Shown one piece after another: positions 44,810 to 53,280 of a stretch of DNA of 64,000 nucleotides. Position 1 is the first letter of the stretch; every line of letters starts with the position of its first letter. This stretch comes from Myxococcales bacterium (GTDB lineage Bacteria > Myxococcota_A > Polyangia > Polyangiales > Ga0077539). The position numbers and the translations under genes were made by a program. The notes under the pieces were generated by a model. That model ran no database searches and was not told the DNA's origin. It saw only the letters and a program-made list of their open reading frames with translations. Where the stretch lies: contig JAEUKH010000028.1 in NCBI GenBank assembly GCA_016792845.1, forward strand, positions 620,001-684,000. The letters run 5' to 3'.

Positions 44810-45303
44810 GGACCAGAGGCCCAGGACCGAGGCTGGGCCCGAGGCTGAGACTGGCTCCCGGGCACCTACCCGCTTGCTGAGTTTACAGAATACATATTAT
44901 GCGAAGTGCTGAACCTGTGTGTAAAGCCGCCGCCCGTGGGTCTCGACACGGCCCGCCCTTCTCGGCGCGCAGCCCCCTCTCGCGGGCGCAGGCGGCCGCG
45001 ATCCCCCCGTTCTGTCTACTCTGCGCCAAGCGCCCCTCTCGCAGCCTGGGTAGACGCCCTGCTGCGCGAACGCGCCCCGAACGCGGCCTCGCGGGTCAAC
45101 CCTCGGCCGACCCTCTGCGACGCCGCGCTGACGGAGAAGACCCCCTGGAGACGCGACCAAGTAGTCTCCCGTCGCCCCACTTCAGGTTCGCGGCGCGCTG
45201 CTGCGTTGCCGGGTCTCGACGGGCCAACAGCCCGTCTTCGCCCCGTCGCCTTGCATCACTTGCGCCCCTTCGCGGTGCTCGGTCCGACGACTTGGTCGCG
45301 TCT

Positions 45304-46503
45304 CTAGCCGCGGGGCTCGAAGAACCAGGCGTTGAGCGTGCCGCGGACGCTCACGAAGAACATCCATCGGCCGAAAATCGCGGGCGCGGCGTTGGTGCCC
45401 TCGGCGCCGAGGCCCTCGAGCACTTCGCCGTCAGAGGCCCGCAACAGCCACATCGACTGGTCTGACACCGGAACGATCAGCAACGGCCCCCACGGCGTCG
45501 GCTGACCGATCGCGCCGCCCCCGAACGAGCGCGCCCACAGGGTGTGCCCGTCGGTGGGGTCGATCCGCGAGAGGCCGCGGGTCGCCGAGGCCGCGAAGAG
45601 ATCGCGCCCGTCGGTGCTGAGCGCGTACACGTCACGCACCGACTCGGCGCGCCACCGCACGTTGCCGCTCTCAGGGTCGAGCGCGTAGAGCCCCGCCGTG
45701 ATCGAGGCCGCGTACAGCGTGTCGCCCAAGAGCACCGGCGTCGTGTCGACGTCGATGGTGCGGTGCGCTTCGTTCGCGCCCTCGACCTGCTCGTCGTCGG
45801 TGCTGGTGTCGCGCTCCCAACGCACTGAACCGTCTTCGGGGTCGAGACACTGGACCCTGCCGTCTGAGAAGCCCGCGTACAGACACCGCCCGTGCAGCAC
45901 CAGACCGCTGTGGCCGCTCGACGTGATGCCCCCCGGGGGGTCGCGGTGCACACGCCAGCGCCCCTCGCCGTTGGCCCGGTCGACCGCGAGCACCGTGTCT
46001 TCGCCGTTGACGAAATACACCGTGCGCTCGGTCACCACCGGCGCCCGAACCACCTCGGCGTTGGTCGCGACGCGCCAGCGCATCTGCCCCGTGTCGGCGC
46101 TCACGCTGTAGAGCGCGCCGTCGTCAGCCCCGAAATACAGCTCTCGGCCGACCTGCACCATTTCGCCCTCGACGCTCCCGAGGGCCTGAAAGCGCCACAC
46201 CTCGCCGTGATCGCTCAGGCGAATGGCGTGCACCGCGCCGTCCATCCCGCCGACGATCACCCGCGCCGTCGACGCGTCGATCACCGGCACCGCACGGTCG
46301 CGCGAGCGCGCGTCGAGGTCGGTCAAAGTCGCGAGCGGCAGACGCCACCGGAGCGACGCGAGGCGACGCGGCCGGTAAGGGCCCTCGACCCCCATCTCGA
46401 CCCGGTCACGGCTGCCCAGCGAGAGCCCCGCGCAACCCCAAAGCGAGCACCCCATGGCGACCACGAGCCCGATGGCCCCGCCAAGCCCCGCGCGCATCTT
46501 CAC
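45304..46503 (-). CDS. PQQ-type beta-propeller lipoprotein (BamB-like)
   Basis: A 399-residue protein with a lipoprotein signal (GCSLWGC) and about seven repeats of the PQQ/WD40-like blade (VHAIRLSDHGEVWRFQA, LYSVSADTGQMRWRV, VLAVDRANGEGRWRV, VQCLDPEDGSVRWERD, LYALDPESGNVRWRA, LSRIDPTDGHTLWA, MWLLRASDGEV). Length and fold agree with BamB, the outer-membrane assembly lipoprotein. The upstream YfgM-like gene ends 2 bases before this start, matching the yfgM-bamB order of E. coli. That makes a BamB role more likely than an enzyme; quinoprotein ligands are not evident. Confidence 0.85.
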   Translation of the reverse strand: MKMRAGLGGAIGLVVAMGCSLWGCAGLSLGSRDRVEMGVEGPYRPRRLASLRWRLPLATLTDLDARSRDRAVPVIDASTARVIVGGMDGAVHAIRLSDHGEVWRFQALGSVEGEMVQVGRELYFGADDGALYSVSADTGQMRWRVATNAEVVRAPVVTERTVYFVNGEDTVLAVDRANGEGRWRVHRDPPGGITSSGHSGLVLHGRCLYAGFSDGRVQCLDPEDGSVRWERDTSTDDEQVEGANEAHRTIDVDTTPVLLGDTLYAASITAGLYALDPESGNVRWRAESVRDVYALSTDGRDLFAASATRGLSRIDPTDGHTLWARSFGGGAIGQPTPWGPLLIVPVSDQSMWLLRASDGEVLEGLGAEGTNAAPAIFGRWMFFVSVRGTLNAWFFEPRG

Positions 46504-46505
46504 GC

Positions 46506-47813
46506 TCAGCGCCCGCCGCCCGAGGGCGCCGACGGGGCCGCACCGCCAGGGCCGCGCCCGCCGCCCCCTGCCCGCTGCCGACGCATCATCTCTTCGACCT
46601 GGCGCTGAAGCTCGGGCGGGAGCCCGCGCATCGGGTTCGCGCCACCGAGGGCGTTGCCGCCGTGCTCGTGGTCGCCGCCGGCCTGCTCGCGCTGCCGGTC
46701 GACGTCTTGCACCAAGGGGTCGGTCGGGTCGATCTCGCGCAACATCGCCACCGAACGCTCGCGGAGCTCTTGCTGGATCGCCGCCGTCGGGTCAGCCGCG
46801 GTGGCGCGCCGGGTGCGCTCGACCACGCCGTGCAGGAGCTCCCGCGCCCGCGCCGCCTGGTCGCGACGCAAGGCCAGCCGGGCCAGCGAGTACTGCGCCT
46901 CGTCGCGGAAGGTGCCCCCCTGGACGTCTTGCAGCTCGCGGTACGTGCGCTCGGCCGCGTCGAGGTTGCCGAGCGACTCGTAGGCGTGCGCGATGCCCTC
47001 GACCACGCGGCCCTCAAGGCCCGCCGTGTCGGCCCCGCGCAGGCCCTCGAACAGCTGCCGGGCCTCTTGGTAGCGCCCGAGGAGGAAGAGCGCGTTCGCC
47101 TCGTTCAGCCGCGCCACCGGGGCGATACGGCTCTGCGGAAAGTTGCGCTCGACCTGACGGAACTTCTCGACCGAGGCCTGGAGCCGCGCCTCAAAGGTGC
47201 GAAACCGCGGGCCCGGCGGGCGGTTCGAGCTCTGCTCGGCGTTCTCGGGCTCGGCCTCGATCGGCGCGGTGGCCACCTGGAGCGCCTCGGAGTACGCGTC
47301 GGCCGCCCGATTCTCTTTTGATTGCGAGTACTTCTGGTAACCCAGCGCGCCCCCGACGGCCACCAGCACCACCAGCACGCCGGCGGTCAAGACCCCGCGC
47401 CGCTCGGCCAACCAGTCGCCCGCGGTGCGCGCCCACTCGGGCACACCCTCGACGGTGCCCGTGCCCCGCGACATCGTGCGCGGCGGCACCTTCGGACGCC
47501 CAGGGCCGCCCGCCGATTCGGCCAACGCCCGGGGGTTGCCGCCCATGCTCGTGGTGGGCTCCATCAGCCCGCCGTCAGGGTCGAGCGGCGCGCCCTCGCC
47601 GTCTTGAGCGCCCTCGTCGGCGACGTCGCTCAGCTGCGCCGTGCGCCCGCGACGCGCGGCCCGCGCCTGCATTCGACGCTCGGCTCGGTTGCGCGGGGTG
47701 TTCGGGTCAGGACGCTCGGCCTCAAGCGCCGCATCAGCCCCGCCCTCGGCCTCGCTGGCCTCGTCGGCGCTGGTGGTCTCGTCCTCTTCCTCTACCTGGC
47801 GCTCTTTGCTCAC
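46506..47813 (-). CDS. YfgM-like membrane-anchored TPR protein
   Basis: A 435-residue protein with an acidic N-terminal cytoplasmic part of about 135 residues, one membrane helix (VLTAGVLVVLVAVGGALGY, about 141-159), then a periplasmic helical domain with TPR-like pairs (FRQVERNFPQSRIAPVARLNEANALFLLGRYQEARQLFEGL; HAYESLGNLDAAERTYRELQD; EAQYSLARLAL). The C-terminal tail is Gly/Pro/Ala-rich. Topology and position before a BamB-like gene match YfgM, a SecYEG-associated chaperone-like protein. The N-terminal part is longer than in E. coli. Assignment rests on topology and gene order. Confidence 0.75.
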   Translation of the reverse strand: MSKERQVEEEDETTSADEASEAEGGADAALEAERPDPNTPRNRAERRMQARAARRGRTAQLSDVADEGAQDGEGAPLDPDGGLMEPTTSMGGNPRALAESAGGPGRPKVPPRTMSRGTGTVEGVPEWARTAGDWLAERRGVLTAGVLVVLVAVGGALGYQKYSQSKENRAADAYSEALQVATAPIEAEPENAEQSSNRPPGPRFRTFEARLQASVEKFRQVERNFPQSRIAPVARLNEANALFLLGRYQEARQLFEGLRGADTAGLEGRVVEGIAHAYESLGNLDAAERTYRELQDVQGGTFRDEAQYSLARLALRRDQAARARELLHGVVERTRRATAADPTAAIQQELRERSVAMLREIDPTDPLVQDVDRQREQAGGDHEHGGNALGGANPMRGLPPELQRQVEEMMRRQRAGGGGRGPGGAAPSAPSGGGR

Positions 47814-47979
47814 GTCTCAACTCCTCGATCACACGCCGAATCAGCCTGAAAGCGCCCGTCTCGCACAGGCCCTCACCGCTTCAGCGGCGCGCGACTCTAC
47901 ACGCAATCATCCGACGGTCAACCGCGCAGAACGCGTGCGCGGGCCTTCTCGAAGGTGCTAACTCCCACCACCAGAGCCA

Positions 47980-48510
47980 ATGCCGCGCCGCCCCCTTTTC
48001 GCCCTCTCTGCCCTGGCCGCGACCCTCGTCACCCTCACAGCCCCGTCGGCCGTCTGGGCCCTCGAAGGGCAGCTGAGCGCGAGCGTGCGCCTCGGGGCGA
48101 GCCTCGGCCGCGGGCCCCGGGCCGGTCTCGGCCCCGCCCTCGAGCTCGCAGGCGGCTACGGCCTCAACGACGCCTTCACCCTCTACGCCGCGGCCGGCTA
48201 TGCGACGACCTTCCCCGCGGCGCCTTATGCGCCCACGCACCGCGGCTGGGCTTCGGCGGGGCTGCGCTACGCCTTTGACTACCTTCGGGTCGTGCCGGTG
48301 ATCTCCGTGGGCCTCCGCGGCGACCTCCTCGCCTCGCCCTACGACGGCTGGCTCACCCCCTCGGCCGAGCTCCGCGTGGGCCTCGTCTGGATGCGCGCCC
48401 GCTACCGCGCCTGGGAGCTCGACCTCGGGTACGCCGCCCACTTCCTCCAGCGCGAGCACGCGCCCGATGTGTTCAGTGTGAACATTGGGTACCATTTTCT
48501 GCGTGATTAG
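47980..48510 (+). CDS. Small outer-membrane beta-barrel protein
   Basis: A 176-residue protein with a signal peptide (cleavage after SAVWA, about residue 27). Alternating hydrophobic strands with aromatic girdles follow (LGPALELAGGYGLNDAFTLYAAAGY, GWASAGLRYAFDYLRVVPVISVGLRGDLL, AELRVGLVWMRARYRAWELDLGYAAHF), and it ends NIGYHFLRD, a typical barrel terminus. It probably forms an 8-stranded barrel; function unknown. It is divergent from the YfgM-like gene (166-base gap) and overlaps the ComEA-like gene convergently by 38 bases. Confidence 0.8.
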   Translation: MPRRPLFALSALAATLVTLTAPSAVWALEGQLSASVRLGASLGRGPRAGLGPALELAGGYGLNDAFTLYAAAGYATTFPAAPYAPTHRGWASAGLRYAFDYLRVVPVISVGLRGDLLASPYDGWLTPSAELRVGLVWMRARYRAWELDLGYAAHFLQREHAPDVFSVNIGYHFLRD

Positions 48511-48868
48511 AAGCCTCTCGGTCTGCGGGCGGCCCCGCATCGGGGGGCCCAAAGCGCACCCTCGGGGCGAGCCGTCTGAGCGTCGCCGGGCCCACGCCGG
48601 GCACCCGGTCGAGGTCTGCGAGGCTCCGAAACGGGCGGCGCTGTCGGGCCGCGACGATGCGGGCGGCGAGCGAGGGCCCCACCCCCGGGAGTCGGTCGAG
48701 GGCGCCGAGGTCGGCGGTGTTGAGGTCGACCGGTTCGGCTCCGGCGTCGACGGCGGGCGCCTCGGGGGGCTGGTACGGCGTCCGCGGCGTGCGGGCCCCT
48801 GCGAGGGCCGCGGCGGCGAGGAGGGCGACCACGAGGGCGGCGGCTTGATGGTGTGAGGGGCTGGCCAT
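48473..48868 (-). CDS. ComEA-like helix-hairpin-helix protein
   Basis: A 131-residue protein with an N-terminal hydrophobic anchor or signal (ALVVALLAAAALAG), a Pro-rich spacer and a double helix-hairpin-helix (VDLNTADLGALDRLPGVGPSLAARIVAARQRRPFRSLADLDRVPGVGPATLRRLAPRV, about 47-105). This is the ComEA DNA-binding module, used for DNA uptake or as a general envelope DNA-binding protein. The C-terminal tail is hydrophilic and unmatched. Confidence 0.88.
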   Translation of the reverse strand: MASPSHHQAAALVVALLAAAALAGARTPRTPYQPPEAPAVDAGAEPVDLNTADLGALDRLPGVGPSLAARIVAARQRRPFRSLADLDRVPGVGPATLRRLAPRVRFGPPDAGPPADREASNHAENGTQCSH

Positions 48869-48908
48869 GGCGGGGCGCTGTGTCGGCCCCGGGCGCGGCG
48901 CGGTTGTG

Positions 48909-49700
48909 TCAGCGTCGCGAAATTCGGACGTGCTGGATGTACACCGGGCTGTCGGGCCGGTCGCGCTCGTTGCGGGGCACCCGGGCGATGCGGTTGACGA
49001 GCTCGGCGGGGGTGCAGCGCCCGAAGATCGAGTAGCTCCCGTCGAGGTGCTGCCGGGGCGTCTCGGTGATGAAGAACTGCCCGCCGTTGGTGTTGGGCCC
49101 GTGGTTGGCCATGCAGAGCTGGCCCGCGGCGTCGTGGCCGTTGACGTTCTCGTCGGCGAACTCGTAACCCGGGCCGCCCATGCCCGAGCGCAAGATGTCG
49201 CCGCCCTGGATCATGAACTCCGGGATCACCCGGTGAAACACCGAGCCGTCGTAGTACGGGCGGCGCACCCACTGGCCCGACACCGGATCCCAGAAATCGC
49301 GGAGGCCGCGGGCGAGGCCGACGAAATTGGCCACGGTGTTGGGCGCCCGGTCGGCGAGCATGGTGCAGCTGAAGGTGCCCTGGTTGGTCTCGATCTCGGC
49401 CACGAGCTCGCGACCCGGAGGCAGCCCCGCGGTGGCCTGCGCGAGGCTGAAGCGCCCGCCCAAGGGGTCAGGCGACGAGGGGTTGGGGTACACCGGCCGG
49501 ACGGCCACGTCGCCAGAAGGCGCAGCGGGCGCGGCGGGCGCGGGCGGCGGGGTGGGCGCGGGCGGCGGCGCCGGCGGGGTGGTCGCGGCGGCCGCGGCGG
49601 GCGCGGGCTGGTAGGTGGGCTCGGCGGGGGCAGCGGGCTTGCAGCCGGCCGCCAACACGACGCTCAACAAAGCGATTTTCGACTTCACGAGGGGCTTCAC
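48909..49700 (-). CDS. Lipoprotein cyclophilin-type peptidyl-prolyl isomerase
   Basis: A 263-residue protein with lipobox LAAGC (Cys 20), a Pro/Ala-rich linker of about 60 residues and a cyclophilin domain (about 97-260): VAEIETNQGTFSCTMLADRAPNTVANFVGLA, YYDGSVFHRVIPEFMIQGGD, NTNGGQFFITETPRQHLDGSYSIFGR. The catalytic Arg (FHRV), the FMIQGGD and the QFFIT motifs are present. It probably folds envelope proteins. Its start overlaps the DUF192 gene stop (ATGA), so the two are co-translated. Confidence 0.93.
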   Translation of the reverse strand: MKPLVKSKIALLSVVLAAGCKPAAPAEPTYQPAPAAAAATTPPAPPPAPTPPPAPAAPAAPSGDVAVRPVYPNPSSPDPLGGRFSLAQATAGLPPGRELVAEIETNQGTFSCTMLADRAPNTVANFVGLARGLRDFWDPVSGQWVRRPYYDGSVFHRVIPEFMIQGGDILRSGMGGPGYEFADENVNGHDAAGQLCMANHGPNTNGGQFFITETPRQHLDGSYSIFGRCTPAELVNRIARVPRNERDRPDSPVYIQHVRISRR

Positions 49701-50203
49701 TCCAGCGCGGGGGGTACGTTGACGAGCTCGACCCGGTCGCCCGCGGCGACGTGGTGACGGCGCGACCAGCCGCCGTTGACTTCGAGCACATAGAGCGAGT
49801 CGCCGGGCACCGAGCGGCCCGTGTCGGTCTCGGGGGTGGCGTTCTCGACGATGCCCAAGATGGTCTGATCTTCGCGGATGAAGATCATGTCGAGGGGGAT
49901 GTAGGTGTTGTGCATCCAGAACACCTGGTTCTGCGCCCTCGGGAAGACGAAGATCATGCCTCGGTCTTCGGCCATCTCGCGGCGAAACATCAGCCCGCGC
50001 TGGCGCACGGCGTCGGTGCGCGCGACCTCGACGGTGACCCGCGACTCAGGGTGACCCGAGGGGCGCAGGAGCACCGCGGGTTCGCGGGCCGTCGGCGCCG
50101 TCGGTGAGGGGTTGGTCGAAGCCGGAGCGCTCTGAGAGGGCTCGGCCGGGGTGCTCTGGCGGCACGACCCGAGGGCGAGAAGAATGGCGACAGTCCAACG
50201 CAC
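49697..50203 (-). CDS. DUF192-family lipoprotein
   Basis: A 168-residue protein with lipobox LALGSC (Cys 14), a Ser/Thr/Pro linker and a DUF192 domain: VEVARTDAVRQRGLMFRREMAEDRGMIFVFPRAQNQVFWMHNTYIPLDMIFIREDQTILGIVENATPET, then YVLEVNGGWSRRHHVAAGDRVEL. The family is widespread and uncharacterised. ATGA overlap with the cyclophilin downstream suggests a shared envelope role. Divergent from cobA-hemD; the 104-base gap must hold both promoters. Confidence 0.9.
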   Translation of the reverse strand: MRWTVAILLALGSCRQSTPAEPSQSAPASTNPSPTAPTAREPAVLLRPSGHPESRVTVEVARTDAVRQRGLMFRREMAEDRGMIFVFPRAQNQVFWMHNTYIPLDMIFIREDQTILGIVENATPETDTGRSVPGDSLYVLEVNGGWSRRHHVAAGDRVELVNVPPALE

Positions 50204-50307
50204 GGTGGCCTTCGCGTATCACAGGGGTCGCGGGGGGTGTCAATCGCGTGGCCGATGGCGAAAGCCCGCGACACCGGGCGCGGGTCGATTATGCTTTCGC
50301 GCCCTCG

Positions 50308-51846
50308 ATGGCCGGATTGGTGACACTCATCGGCGTGGGCCCCGGCGACCCGGGCCTACTGACTCTGCGCGGCGCCAAGGCCCTCTCGGTGGCCGACGTG
50401 GTGCTCTACGACGCGCTCGTTCACCCGGCGATTCTGGGCCACGCCCGCCCCGGGGCGGAGCTGCTCTTTGTGGGCAAGCGCCGCGGCGCCGACTCGACCC
50501 CCCAAGAGGCCATCAACCACATGCTGCTCTTTCGCGCGGCCGAGGGCAAGCGCGTCGCGCGGCTCAAGGGGGGCGACCCGCTGCTCTTTGGTCGCGGGGC
50601 CGAGGAGCTCGAATTTCTCGCCCAGCACGGCATCGCCTGCGAGGTGGTGCCGGGCGTCACCGCGGCGCTCGGGGCGACGGCGTACGCGGGCATTCCGCTG
50701 TCGCATCGGGCGCTCTCGTCGTCGATCGCGCTCTTGACGAGCACCGAGGCCCCGGGCCGCGAGGGCAGCCGCCACGACTGGGCGCGGCTCGCGACGGCGA
50801 CGCAGACCCTGGTGTTCTACATGGGCCTCCACCGCCTCGCCGACGACCTCTCGGCGCTCGTCGCGGCGGGCCGGGCCGCGAGCACCCCCGCGGCGGTGAT
50901 CTCGATGGGCACGCACCCCGAGCAGCGGGTCGTGACGGGCACCCTCGAGACCCTCGCCGCCGAAGTTTCGTCCGCGCAGGTGCGCGCCCCGGCCCTCGTG
51001 GTGGTGGGCGAGGTGGTGCGGCTCCGCGAGACCCTCGACTGGTGGTCGCGGCGCCCGCTCGCGGGCCTCAGGGTGGCGGTCACCCGCGCGGCCGAGGCCT
51101 CGTCGGCGCTCACCGACATGCTCACCGAGCACGGGGCCGCGGTCTTCGAGGCGCCTGCCACGGCCTTCGCGCCCCCTGACGACCCTTCAGCCCTCAGACG
51201 GGCGCTCGCCGCCCCAGGGCCCCTCGCCTACGAGCTTGCGATTTTCACGAGCCGTAACGCCGTGACCCATTTCTTCGGAGCGCTCGGCGAAGGCGGCCGC
51301 GACGCCCGCGCGCTCGGCCTTTGCCGCGTCGCCGCGGTCGGCGCGGCCACCGCCGAGGCCCTCTCTGCACACGGAATTACAGCTGATTTCGTGCCCTCCG
51401 AGGCCCACGCCGAGGGCTTGCTCTCGACCCTCGACGCGGCCCTCGGCCCGGCCCTCGGGTCGGCCCGGGTGCTCTTTCCGAGGGCCCAAGAGGGCCGCGA
51501 CGTCTTGCCCGAGGCCCTCAAGGCCCGCGGGGCGCGGGTCGACCTCGTGCCCGTCTACAAGACCGTGGCGGCGCCGCCAGAGGCCTTCGACGCCCTCGCC
51601 GCGCGCCTCGCCGCGGGCGCCCTCGACGTCATCACCTTCGCGGCCTCGAGCGCGGCGGCCCACACCGTCGCGGCCCTCGGCGCCGAGGCGCTCGCCCGCT
51701 GCGCGGTCGCATCGATCGGCCCGGCCACCAGCGAGACCTTGCGTCAGCTCAAGGTCAAGGTCGACATCGAGGCCCGCGAGCACAGCTTCTCGGGGCTCGT
51801 CGCGGCCCTCTCTGAACACGTTCAAACTCGAAGCAAGACGCCATGA
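50308..51846 (+). CDS. cobA-hemD: Fused uroporphyrinogen-III C-methyltransferase / uroporphyrinogen-III synthase
   Basis: A 512-residue fusion. Residues about 1-245 are CobA/SUMT ([70 protein letters not shown]), which methylates uroporphyrinogen III at C-2 and C-7. Residues about 255-505 are HemD ([74 protein letters not shown]), which closes and inverts the tetrapyrrole ring. The fusion channels flux to siroheme or B12. It overlaps hemB by ATGA. Confidence 0.95.
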   Translation: MAGLVTLIGVGPGDPGLLTLRGAKALSVADVVLYDALVHPAILGHARPGAELLFVGKRRGADSTPQEAINHMLLFRAAEGKRVARLKGGDPLLFGRGAEELEFLAQHGIACEVVPGVTAALGATAYAGIPLSHRALSSSIALLTSTEAPGREGSRHDWARLATATQTLVFYMGLHRLADDLSALVAAGRAASTPAAVISMGTHPEQRVVTGTLETLAAEVSSAQVRAPALVVVGEVVRLRETLDWWSRRPLAGLRVAVTRAAEASSALTDMLTEHGAAVFEAPATAFAPPDDPSALRRALAAPGPLAYELAIFTSRNAVTHFFGALGEGGRDARALGLCRVAAVGAATAEALSAHGITADFVPSEAHAEGLLSTLDAALGPALGSARVLFPRAQEGRDVLPEALKARGARVDLVPVYKTVAAPPEAFDALAARLAAGALDVITFAASSAAAHTVAALGAEALARCAVASIGPATSETLRQLKVKVDIEAREHSFSGLVAALSEHVQTRSKTP

Positions 51847-52835
51847 CCCACCCCATCGAACGACCGCGCAGGCTGCGCGCCACGCCGGCCCTGAGGGCCC
51901 TCGTGCGCGAGACCACGGTGCGCCCCGAACAGCTCGTCGCGCCGCTCTTTCTCACGCCCGGCAGCGATCGCAAGAAGCCCATCACCTCGATGCCCGGCCA
52001 CGCTCAGCTCTCGGTCGACCTCGCGGTGGCCGAGGCCCGGGCCCTCGCCGCGCTCGGCGTACGGAGCTTCTTGCTCTTCGGCGTGCCCGACCACAAAGAC
52101 GAAGAGGGCTCAGGCGCGTGGGACCCCGCGGGCCCCGTCGCCACGGGCATCAAGGCCCTCAAAGACAGCCTCCCAGACTGCATCGTGATGGCCGACGTGT
52201 GCGTCGACGAGTACACGTCGCACGGGCACTGCGGGGTCTTGCACACCCGCCGCGACGGGGTCATCGACGTCGACAACGACGCCACCGTCGAGCGCCTCGC
52301 CCGCATCGCGACGGTCTACGCCGCGGCGGGCGCCGACGTGATCGCCCCGAGCGACATGATGGACGGCCGCGTGGGCGCGATTCGCTGGCGCCTCGACGCC
52401 GAAGGCTTCAGCCACGCGGTGATTCTCTCGTACGCCGTGAAGTACGCCTCGGCGTTCTACGGGCCCTTCCGCGAGGCCGCCGATTGCGCGCCGAAGTTCG
52501 GCGACCGCGCGGCCTACCAGATGGATCCTGCCAACGCCCGCGAGGCCCTGCGCGAGCTGCGCCTCGACATCGCCGAAGGGGCCGACATGGTGATGGTCAA
52601 GCCCGCCCTCGCCTACCTCGACGTGATCGCCAAGGTGCGGGCGGCCACCGAGCTCCCCCTCGCCGCGTACAACGTCTCGGGCGAATACGCGATGCTCCAC
52701 GCCGCCGCCCAGAACGGCTGGATCGACCTCCATCGCACGGTCAAAGAGGTGCTCACCAGCATCGTGCGGGCCGGGGCCGACATCGTCATCACCTACCACG
52801 CCCGCGACGTGGCCGAGGCCCTCGGATGGCGCTGA
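51843..52835 (+). CDS. hemB: Delta-aminolevulinic acid dehydratase with hybrid metal site
   Basis: A 330-residue enzyme that condenses two 5-aminolevulinates to porphobilinogen. Active-site lysines: Lys200 ([14 protein letters not shown]) and Lys253 ([14 protein letters not shown]). The metal loop reads DVC120-V-D122-EYTSHGHC130: two of the three Cys of zinc enzymes (CxC...C) are kept but the middle one is Asp, as in magnesium-type loops. N-terminal signature [16 protein letters not shown]. Second gene after cobA-hemD, with coupled starts; the next lipoprotein gene begins 10 bases inside it. Confidence 0.96.
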   Translation: MTHPIERPRRLRATPALRALVRETTVRPEQLVAPLFLTPGSDRKKPITSMPGHAQLSVDLAVAEARALAALGVRSFLLFGVPDHKDEEGSGAWDPAGPVATGIKALKDSLPDCIVMADVCVDEYTSHGHCGVLHTRRDGVIDVDNDATVERLARIATVYAAAGADVIAPSDMMDGRVGAIRWRLDAEGFSHAVILSYAVKYASAFYGPFREAADCAPKFGDRAAYQMDPANAREALRELRLDIAEGADMVMVKPALAYLDVIAKVRAATELPLAAYNVSGEYAMLHAAAQNGWIDLHRTVKEVLTSIVRAGADIVITYHARDVAEALGWR

Positions 52836-53239
52836 CCCGCCCCCTCGCCGCCCTCGCCTGCGTCGCGGCGTGCGCCCTCGGCGCGGGCTGCGCCTCGTCA
52901 CCCGACGCCGACGCCTGCTCGGGCATCGTCGACATCGGCTGCGACGGCGGCTTCGTCGACGACGCCTCGGGCGCCTGGGTCTCGGGCCCCTGGGCCGGGC
53001 CCCACCCCGCCTACCCCGGGCTCACCACCGTCAGGGTCTGCCACGGCCTCGGGCGCGCCCCCAACAGCGTCGAGGTCTACGCCGCCTTCTCGCCCACCGG
53101 AAACCTCGCCCAACAGATCGGCAACGTGGCCACGGTGCTCCCGGCCTGCGGCGCCGAGCCGGGGGTCACCGCGCGGCACGTGCTCCTGCGCAACGGCCAG
53201 GCCCAAGACTTCTATGCGCGCTTCGTGTTTCGCCCCTGA
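52826..53239 (+). CDS. Small Cys-containing lipoprotein, unknown function
   Basis: A 137-residue protein with lipobox LGAGC (Cys 22) and then a mature domain of about 115 residues with five further Cys and Gly/Asp-rich loops ([44 protein letters not shown]). It ends FYARFVFRP. No family recognised. The start overlaps the end of hemB by 10 bases, so it is expressed with the heme genes, though a functional link is unclear. A palindrome follows at 53254. Confidence 0.8.
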   Translation: MALTRPLAALACVAACALGAGCASSPDADACSGIVDIGCDGGFVDDASGAWVSGPWAGPHPAYPGLTTVRVCHGLGRAPNSVEVYAAFSPTGNLAQQIGNVATVLPACGAEPGVTARHVLLRNGQAQDFYARFVFRP

Positions 53240-53253
53240 GCCGCAGGTCTATC

Positions 53254-53268
53254 TGCATATTCTATGCA
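53254..53268. promoter_or_regulatory. Palindrome TGCATA-TTC-TATGCA downstream of the desulfurase gene
   Basis: Perfect 6-bp arms with a 3-base centre in a 41-base gap between convergent genes. It contains ATTCTATGC (53259-53267), which recurs twice before the desulfurase start. There is no T-run. A protein-binding site is more likely than a terminator. Confidence 0.5.
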
Positions 53269-53280
53269 AGTATGCGGGTC

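Larger units (their letters stand above)
43409..45303. other. 1.9 kb ORF-free convergent region with repeats and stem-loops
   Basis: The region lies between the 3' ends of the SDR gene (plus) and the BamB-like gene (minus). Open frames here are short, Arg/Pro/Ser-rich and without the third-position bias or conserved motifs of real genes. It holds paired ACAGAA/TTCTGT elements (43617-43701), a long-loop stem (44212-44259), 10-bp tandem repeats (44431-44490), a T7 run (44362-44368), 13-bp repeats (44784-44809) and an AT-rich TTTACAGAATACATATTATG stretch near 44882. Candidates are a noncoding RNA gene, a decayed element or a structural locus. Confidence 0.55.

Noticed and set aside
44875..44897. 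TTGCTG with TATTAT as a promoter
   Set aside because: Spacing is only 15 bases and no gene follows on that strand before the convergent BamB-like gene.
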